The position numbers and the translations under genes are program-made. Of a stretch of DNA of 40,558 nucleotides, positions 36,347-40,558 are shown one piece after another. A model generated the notes under the pieces. That model searched no databases. It saw only the letters and a list, made by a program, of their open reading frames with translations, and had not been told where the DNA came from. The DNA comes from Ignavibacteria bacterium (GTDB lineage Bacteria; Bacteroidota; Ignavibacteria; Ignavibacteriales; Ignavibacteriaceae): contig JAUXVN010000122.1 of NCBI GenBank assembly GCA_030684555.1, positions 1 to 40,558 of the forward strand, written 5' to 3'. The stretch's first letter is position 1. The number at the start of each line of letters is the position of its first letter.

Positions 36347-37207
36347 ATGAAAAACAAAATATTTTCGAGTCTGATGTTATTATTTTTACTTTCACAAATA
36401 ATAATTTTTAACGGTTGTAAAGAGGAAACTAACCCAGTAACACCTCCGTCCGAACATGTTGAACCTGAAGGATGGATTATTCGTGATGCAACTGCAAAAC
36501 CAATTCTTGTTGTTTGGCAAGGTGTAATTCAAACACAATGGAATTCATCGGCAATAAGTGATACTTTAATTGCTCCACTAAACGCTTTATCCGATCATTA
36601 TTCAATTAAGTTTTTAGATCAAAATAAAAATTTATTTAATCCTCCGACTAACACTGATTATAGTCTTGGCTGGGTTATCGGTGATACTTCCGCATTATCG
36701 ATTGTACAAGATTCTCCAACCGATTACGCCTTTCATTTAAAAGGTAAAAAAGAAGGAAAAACTACATTAGTACTTCAACTTAGACATCTTGGACATACCG
36801 ATGCTCGTACACCTGAAATACCTGTGATTATTCAAGAAGATACTACCGCACATGGTGAACCTATTGGAATAAGAATTTCTTTCGAAGAGGATGGAACCGT
36901 TCTTGCAAATGCTACTTCAACCAATTCAACAGGTGTTATTGAAATCAATAAAGATTCCACATCAGATCATATTATGGTTGAGTTTTATGATGAACATGGT
37001 CACTATTTTCAACCTGAATACCCTTTACACGCATTAGGCTATGAAATGAATCCAACAGGAATATTTCAATTTTTACCCGAAGCAGCAGAACCCTGGGTAT
37101 TCAGAATTAAAGGGATAAATGTTGGAACTGCAAATCTGTCAATCAGATTAATGGTCGGCAGTACGGCTGAGTTCATTTCGTTTCCTATTTCAGTTAATGT
37201 GAGATAA
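36347..37207 (+). CDS. Lipoprotein of two tandem homologous domains, probably metal-related
   Basis: 286 residues from ATG 36347, chosen over an in-frame TTG at 36335 because GGAG (36337-36340) is six bases before the ATG. Lipobox FNGC gives Cys24. The mature protein is a tandem repeat: about 39-163 and about 171-285 align through EPxG at the start, DHYSIKFLDQN with DHIMVEFYDEH, FNPPTNTDYSLGW with FQPEYPLHALGYE, FHLKGKKEGKTTL with FRIKGINVGTANL, and PEIPVII with SFPISVN at the end. His-containing patches (SEH, RHLGHTD, AHGEP, DEHGHY) are compatible with metal binding. No named family recognised. It is 11 bases upstream of the ZnuD-like receptor. Confidence 0.72.
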   Translation: MKNKIFSSLMLLFLLSQIIIFNGCKEETNPVTPPSEHVEPEGWIIRDATAKPILVVWQGVIQTQWNSSAISDTLIAPLNALSDHYSIKFLDQNKNLFNPPTNTDYSLGWVIGDTSALSIVQDSPTDYAFHLKGKKEGKTTLVLQLRHLGHTDARTPEIPVIIQEDTTAHGEPIGIRISFEEDGTVLANATSTNSTGVIEINKDSTSDHIMVEFYDEHGHYFQPEYPLHALGYEMNPTGIFQFLPEAAEPWVFRIKGINVGTANLSIRLMVGSTAEFISFPISVNVR

Positions 37208-37218
37208 TTAAGACTTAA

Positions 37219-39432
37219 ATGAATTATTATCTGTTAATCTTTTTGTATTCCTTTAACCTACTTCTTTTTACTCAAAATATTGTTGGGAGTGAAGTTAAAC
37301 AAGTAATTAAAGGAGTTGTAATCAATGGGGAATCGCATGAACCGATTCCCCTTGCCGTTGTAAGAGTTACTGCTACTGATATCTATGCAGTAACGAATGA
37401 AAAAGGCTTATTTCAATTTGAAATATTTGAACATCCATCTATATCTCTTGAAGTAACTTCATTAGGCTATAAAAAAGAAATTGTTCATCTAAAAAATCAA
37501 CAATCAAATTCACAATTAATTATTCATCTCTACCCTATGCCCGTTCAAATGCCTACAGTCATTGTAACCGGTACCCACACAAATTCTAAATTTGACGAGT
37601 TACACGAACTCACCAATGTTTTAAAGGGAAAAGATTTGCAGCGCGATTTGGGAATGACTCTCGCATCAACTCTAAAAAATGAGACAGGCTTAGCAATGCG
37701 TTCGATGGGACCTGCGCCGGCTCGTCCGGTTATTAGAGGACTCGGTGGAGATAGGATTCATATAAGTGAAGATGGCATGAAAACAAATGACCTCTCTTCA
37801 ACGTCACCCGATCATGCTGTTTCAATAGAACCATTTACAATTGACAGAATAGAAGTAGTGAGAGGTCCAAAAGTACTTCTTCAAAATTCTTCTACATTAG
37901 GCGGCGTGGTGAATATTATTAGGGAAGAAATTCCTGTGCAGTCTGAGGGAAAGTTATCCGGTGTTGCGGGCATCTTTGGTGAAACTGCAAATAATGGATT
38001 TCTTGGTGCAGTAGTTTTGAGAGCACCCATTTCGGTATTAAATACAAGATTTGAATTTAGTAAAAGAAAAGCCGATGATTTGAAAACACCATTTAAGTTA
38101 TTAAAGAATTCAGATATTCAATCGACTAATTATAGCACTGGTGTAAGCTACATTAAAGATTGGGGACATTTTGGTATTTCACTTAGAGAATATGAATTAG
38201 AATATGGTGTTCCGGGTGGATTTGTAGGAGCGCATCCATTTGGAGTAAATATTTCAATGTTCAAAAGAAGTATGAGCAGTGATTTCAATTATAAATTGAA
38301 TTTCTATTCAATCTCTGAAATGTCACTAAAACTCAACCGCACTTATTATCGCCATGTAGAACTTGAATATGATAATCGTGTCGGAGCTGAATTCGGAATT
38401 TATTCTTATGACGGGCTTCTTCAATTTGAAACAAATTCTTTACTCTTTTTTAATGAAGGTAAATTTGGATTTTCTTTTGAGAATAGAGATTTCAATATCG
38501 GCGGATTGGTATTCACACCTCCGACTAAAATGAATAATTACTCTGCATTCATTTATCAAACTCGCTCAATCAATAAGTTCAGTTTAGAATTTTCCGGAAG
38601 ACTCTCATACTCAAATTTTACCCCGCGAAGAGTAACTAATTCAATCAAAGAAGAATATTTGATTAAACGAGATTTTTTTATTTATTCAACTTCACTCTCA
38701 TTTTTGTATGAATTTGGATCCTCTTCATCTATCGGTGCAAATATTAGTCGTTCATCACGCATCCCGACTATAGAAGAATTATATTCTGAAGGACCACATC
38801 TTGCCGCCTACTCGTATGAGATCGGAAATCCGAATCTTAAATCTGAAAAAGGAATCGGAACTGAATTATTTTATTACTACAAACGAAGTCAAGTCTTTTT
38901 TAGCTTGAATGTTTTTTATAATTCGATTAACTCATACATCATCCCTCGTAATAACGGAAAAATAAATTTTGCAACATTACTTCCTATCTATCAATCCACA
39001 ACAGTAGATGCAACTATTTATGGATTCGAAAATCAAATTGACTTAAATCTTTTTTCCCCATTTTCTATTTCTTTGGGGACAAGTTATACAAGAGGAAAGA
39101 TTCGTGAAACTGACACTCCCCTTCCTGCAATCCCTCCTTTTAAAAGTGTTCTGACTTTAAAATATGCAACCGATATTTTCAGTTTGGGAATAATGATTGA
39201 AGCTGCATCATCACAACAGCAAGTCGATTTTTTTGAAGAGCCGACAACAGGTTACACTGTTGTTAGTCTATTCACTCAATTTACATTCATGTATGGAGGG
39301 ACTGTCAGTAATTTTTCATTGAACATCGACAATCTTTTTAATAAAGAGTATAGAAATCATTTATCAAGAGTAAAATCGATTATGCCTGAAGCCAAAAGAA
39401 ATTTTAGGTTTACCTACAGAGTTTATTTTTAA
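37219..39432 (+). CDS. TonB-dependent receptor, ZnuD-like (metal uptake)
   Basis: 737 residues: signal peptide (about 1-24), carboxypeptidase-regulatory-like domain (about 28-105), TonB box-like VIVTGTH (114-120), plug and barrel. In the plug, ARPVIRGLGGDRI (168-180), DLSSTSPDHAV (191-201) and RIEVVRGPKVLLQNSSTLGGVVNII are the pattern of the ZnuD zinc/heme-type receptors, as in Neisseria. A YGVPGG segment is also shared. The His-rich loop typical of ZnuD is absent, though the neighbours contain His clusters. It directly follows the two-domain lipoprotein. Zinc uptake is the best guess; copper or another ligand cannot be excluded. The barrel ends in a terminal aromatic residue. Confidence 0.8.
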   Translation: MNYYLLIFLYSFNLLLFTQNIVGSEVKQVIKGVVINGESHEPIPLAVVRVTATDIYAVTNEKGLFQFEIFEHPSISLEVTSLGYKKEIVHLKNQQSNSQLIIHLYPMPVQMPTVIVTGTHTNSKFDELHELTNVLKGKDLQRDLGMTLASTLKNETGLAMRSMGPAPARPVIRGLGGDRIHISEDGMKTNDLSSTSPDHAVSIEPFTIDRIEVVRGPKVLLQNSSTLGGVVNIIREEIPVQSEGKLSGVAGIFGETANNGFLGAVVLRAPISVLNTRFEFSKRKADDLKTPFKLLKNSDIQSTNYSTGVSYIKDWGHFGISLREYELEYGVPGGFVGAHPFGVNISMFKRSMSSDFNYKLNFYSISEMSLKLNRTYYRHVELEYDNRVGAEFGIYSYDGLLQFETNSLLFFNEGKFGFSFENRDFNIGGLVFTPPTKMNNYSAFIYQTRSINKFSLEFSGRLSYSNFTPRRVTNSIKEEYLIKRDFFIYSTSLSFLYEFGSSSSIGANISRSSRIPTIEELYSEGPHLAAYSYEIGNPNLKSEKGIGTELFYYYKRSQVFFSLNVFYNSINSYIIPRNNGKINFATLLPIYQSTTVDATIYGFENQIDLNLFSPFSISLGTSYTRGKIRETDTPLPAIPPFKSVLTLKYATDIFSLGIMIEAASSQQQVDFFEEPTTGYTVVSLFTQFTFMYGGTVSNFSLNIDNLFNKEYRNHLSRVKSIMPEAKRNFRFTYRVYF

Positions 39433-39477
39433 TATTGAAGTAAAGTATTATATTTGTGCTCAAATTTTTTCAGCTAA

Positions 39478-39566
39478 GGAGAGATGGGTGAGTGGCTGAA
39501 ACCAACGGTTTGCTAAACCGTCGTAGGGGTTATACCTTACCCCGGGTTCGAATCCCGGTCTCTCCG
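39478..39566 (+). tRNA. tRNA-Ser (anticodon GCU)
   Basis: Acceptor stem GGAGAGA (39478-39484) pairs with TCTCTCC (39559-39565). The anticodon arm CGGTTTGCTAAACCG carries GCT, reading AGC/AGT serine codons. A long variable arm typical of tRNA-Ser follows, then T-arm CCGGG-TTCGAAT-CCCGG. Discriminator base G at 39566; CCA is not encoded. Two altered copies of its 3' portion occur downstream. Confidence 0.96.
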
Positions 39567-39578
39567 CAACTAAAGAAG

Positions 39579-39621
39579 AAGCCTCATAAACATCGGAAAT
39601 ACGCTGTTTTGAGGCTTTTTT
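39579..39621 (+). terminator. Intrinsic terminator after tRNA-Ser (T1)
   Basis: AAGCCTCA (39579-39586) pairs with TGAGGCTT (39610-39617), extended by AAACA with TGTTT inside, and followed by a T-run. The same outer arms recur at 40067-40105 after the second tail copy. Confidence 0.85.
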
Positions 39622-39680
39622 ATATCTTACGAACGGGTGCCCCATAGGGGCTGCTGCGCAGGATTCCCGGTCTCTCCGCA
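39620..39680 (+). repeat. Altered copy A of the tRNA-Ser 3' end
   Basis: It matches the tRNA from its variable arm to its 3' end (39528-39568), but the T-loop is replaced by about 22 bases that can form two hairpins, GCCCC/GGGGC and CTGC/GCAG. The final 20 bases (39661-39680, GGATTCCCGG then TCTCTCCGCA) are nearly the same as the tRNA's T-arm 3' side and acceptor. It differs from copy B mainly at the 5' side and in a few bases around 39631-39640. Confidence 0.85.
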
Positions 39681-39687
39681 ACTATTT

Positions 39688-39711
39688 AAGCCCGATTTTT
39701 CGGGCTTTTTT
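39688..39711 (+). terminator. Intrinsic terminator (T2) after tail copy A
   Basis: AAGCCCGA (39688-39695) pairs with TCGGGCTT (39700-39707) with a four-base loop, followed by a T-run. It lies between copy A and the GIY-YIG gene. Confidence 0.85.
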
Positions 39712-39736
39712 ATTATACAAAAATTATTTCCATTTT

Positions 39737-39979
39737 ATGTATTTCACTTACATCTTAAAAAGTAAAAAAACTAATACTTATTATTATGGCTTCACCTCTG
39801 ACTTACAAAAACGATTGGAGCTACACAATTCCGGGAAGTCTAAATATACCAAAAACCGCAGACCATGGATTTTACATTATTTTGAAGAATTTAATACAAA
39901 GGATGAAGCTATCAGTAGAGAAATTTTCTTTAAAAGTATTGACGGATACCGTTGGTTAAAACTCTTTAACATTATTTAA
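39737..39979 (+). CDS. GIY-YIG nuclease domain protein (UPF0213-like)
   Basis: 80 residues, the whole of a single GIY-YIG domain: TYILKSKKTNTYYYGFT (4-20) carries the two namesake motifs as YIL and YYG, the catalytic Arg is in DLQKRLELHNSGKSKYT (Arg26), and the metal-binding Glu in DEAISREIFF (about 57 or 62). The C terminus FKSIDGYRWLK is common in small GIY-YIG proteins of Bacteroidota. Such genes are known to recur near tRNA and rRNA genes. No clear ribosome binding site. It lies between two copies of a tRNA end, so it is best read as the nuclease of a small mobile unit, though not proven. Confidence 0.85.
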   Translation: MYFTYILKSKKTNTYYYGFTSDLQKRLELHNSGKSKYTKNRRPWILHYFEEFNTKDEAISREIFFKSIDGYRWLKLFNII

Positions 39980-39992
39980 TTCATTATTCCCC

Positions 39993-40056
39993 GGTTATAC
40001 CTTACGCACGGGTTCCCCCATAGGGGCTGCTGCGCAGGATTCCCGGTCTCTCCGCA
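39993..40056 (+). repeat. Altered copy B of the tRNA-Ser 3' end
   Basis: It begins with GGTTATACCTTAC exactly as the tRNA variable arm (39528-39540), then has the same insertion in the T-loop as copy A (GGGTTC then CCCC-ATA-GGGG and CTGC-TGC-GCAG hairpins) and ends GATTCCCGGTCTCTCCGCA. It is the better-preserved of the two and shows that the tail copies descend from a tRNA-Ser sequence. Confidence 0.88.
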
Positions 40057-40066
40057 CAATAAAAAT

Positions 40067-40109
40067 AAGCCTCATTAACGATTAAAATATGCGTTTTTGA
40101 GGCTTTTTT
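40067..40109 (+). terminator. Intrinsic terminator (T3) after tail copy B
   Basis: AAGCCTCATTAACG (40067-40080) pairs with CGTTTTTGAGGCTT (40092-40105), followed by a T-run. Its outer arms are the same as those of T1 after the tRNA, but the loop differs. Confidence 0.85.
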
Positions 40110-40148
40110 AATGGGTAACATTCCACCAGATACTAATAAATAAAATTT

Positions 40149-40429
40149 TTATATGCAAGTAGCAACTATAGCTCCCCGAAAGACTTCCCTCGGATGGACG
40201 AGTGAGGAGTTTAGCGATCCTTCAGAGATAACTTCGAATCCGGTTACAATGTTTGCACTGTTTAACCAGAAGACAACAAAGCGTTCTCTTACTTCTCCTT
40301 CAAACAAAAATTGAAGTTGTCGAATATGTCACCGGGGTGAGTTATCTTAATTTTCCGGTTCTTCAGTTGCGGGTATGTTTCTGCGGAGTCTTTGAACTTC
40401 CACGATATGTTGCGGATGTAATGTTTCAT
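40149..40429 (-). pseudogene. Frameshifted and truncated RadC-family (JAB/MPN domain) gene
   Basis: On the minus strand, ATG 40429 after AAAAGGAAC begins MKHYIRNISWKFKDSAET, a 46-codon frame that stops at 40289. If one base is added in the A-run at 40306-40310 (T-run on the coding strand), the reading continues as FLFEGEVRERFVVFWLN, FEVISEGSLNSSLVHPREVF and GAIVATC, which is the pattern of RadC-like JAB proteins. The frame stops at 40149, before the family's HNHPSG metal-binding motif, which is absent. It is thus broken twice and unlikely to be active. The single-base slip could be a sequencing error; the missing metal site is not. Confidence 0.75.
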
Positions 40430-40525
40430 GATTGGTTCCTTTTAGATTTATTAAGAAATAGTTAAGGGCATCTCTAAAAACTCACCCAAGAGTTAATAAA
40501 AAGTAAAAGAAAGAAAGGAATAGAA

Positions 40526-40549
40526 ATCGTAAAGTTGTATTTTTACGAT
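40526..40549. other. Short hairpin at the window edge
   Basis: ATCGTAAA (40526-40533) and TTTACGAT (40542-40549) are perfect eight-base inverted arms with an eight-base loop. Upstream (minus strand) of the RadC remnant; role unknown. Apart from the RadC remnant and this hairpin, 40110-40558 holds nothing I can support. Confidence 0.35.
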
Positions 40550-40558
40550 AGTAATAAA

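Larger units (their letters stand above)
39567..40109 (+). mobile_element. Putative tRNA-tail / GIY-YIG element array
   Basis: Directly after tRNA-Ser lie terminator T1, altered tail copy A (39620-39680), terminator T2, a GIY-YIG nuclease gene, altered tail copy B (39993-40056) and terminator T3. The tRNA itself plus A and B gives three copies of the tRNA 3' end in 580 bases. A nuclease between direct repeats of a tRNA end is the layout of an element that targets tRNA genes, like tRNA-integrating islands in miniature. There is no integrase. Boundaries and mobility are inferred. Confidence 0.5.

Noticed and set aside
39460-39681. Minus-strand open frame across tRNA-Ser and tail copy A
   Set aside because: Its translation (RPGFEPGVRYNPYDG and so on) is the familiar antisense reading of a tRNA-Ser gene; it is not a protein-coding gene.
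40253-40465. Plus-strand open frame at the window end
   Set aside because: It lies on the opposite strand of the RadC remnant, which explains its length; no family features or ribosome site.
1-40558. CRISPR array, ribosomal RNA, prophage or insertion sequence
   Set aside because: No regularly spaced repeats, no rRNA-like stretch, and no transposase, integrase or phage structural gene was seen; the only repeat family is the tRNA tail array.

Overview
The window looks like a chromosomal segment from an uncultured or little-studied member of the Ignavibacteriota / Bacteroidota-Chlorobiota lineage. The reasons are low GC content, a type IX secretion (T9SS) sorting domain of the form NQNYPNPFNPST on a secreted amidase, a PorD (DUF4835) protein, GldC, PorV-like barrels, TonB receptors with N-terminal carboxypeptidase-regulatory-like domains, and serine palmitoyltransferase. 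The placement is inferred from gene families; no rRNA is present. Several genes start at TTG or are best re-started at an internal ATG.

Layout. 195-1146: gldC and a small secreted protein, ending in a probable bidirectional terminator. 1197-4978: an outer-membrane pair (helix-hairpin-helix/barrel protein and PorV/PorQ-like barrel), then divergent porD. 4997-10518: a HEAT-repeat/cyclophilin fusion, then a putative ceramide cluster of GNAT acyltransferase, serine palmitoyltransferase and a divergent NAD-dependent reductase. 10555-18122 (minus): a compact envelope and sugar-nucleotide run, alr - unknown helical protein - manC - RpiB-like - beta-propeller - secreted amidase with T9SS tail - c-type cytochrome lipoprotein. 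18384-23484 (minus): guaB - pepP - glycosyltransferase - purD. 23547-24716: a glutaryl-CoA-dehydrogenase-like flavoenzyme with its own terminator.

24808-29400 (minus) is a clear TPP-riboswitch operon: riboswitch, leader terminator, TonB receptor, thiamine pyrophosphokinase and an SSS-family symporter. The most economical reading is thiamine uptake across both membranes followed by activation to TPP. 29416-35719 (minus) holds an MltD-type transglycosylase with six LysM domains, an acyl-CoA carboxylase beta subunit, a degenerate ABC ATPase/permease pair and a CoA-binding protein.

35860-39432 (plus) holds a small His-containing membrane protein with an RAPP tail, a strong 24-bp palindrome, a lipoprotein made of two diverged copies of one domain, and a ZnuD-like TonB receptor. 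This is probably a metal uptake locus. From 39478 to the end the DNA changes character. A tRNA-Ser(GCU) gene is followed by two extra, altered copies of its own 3' end, intrinsic terminators between the copies, a small GIY-YIG nuclease gene and a frameshifted, truncated RadC-family gene. This tRNA-tail/GIY-YIG array is the best candidate in the window for an undescribed mobile element.

All family assignments are from reading motifs by eye. No database search, structure prediction or folding calculation was run.
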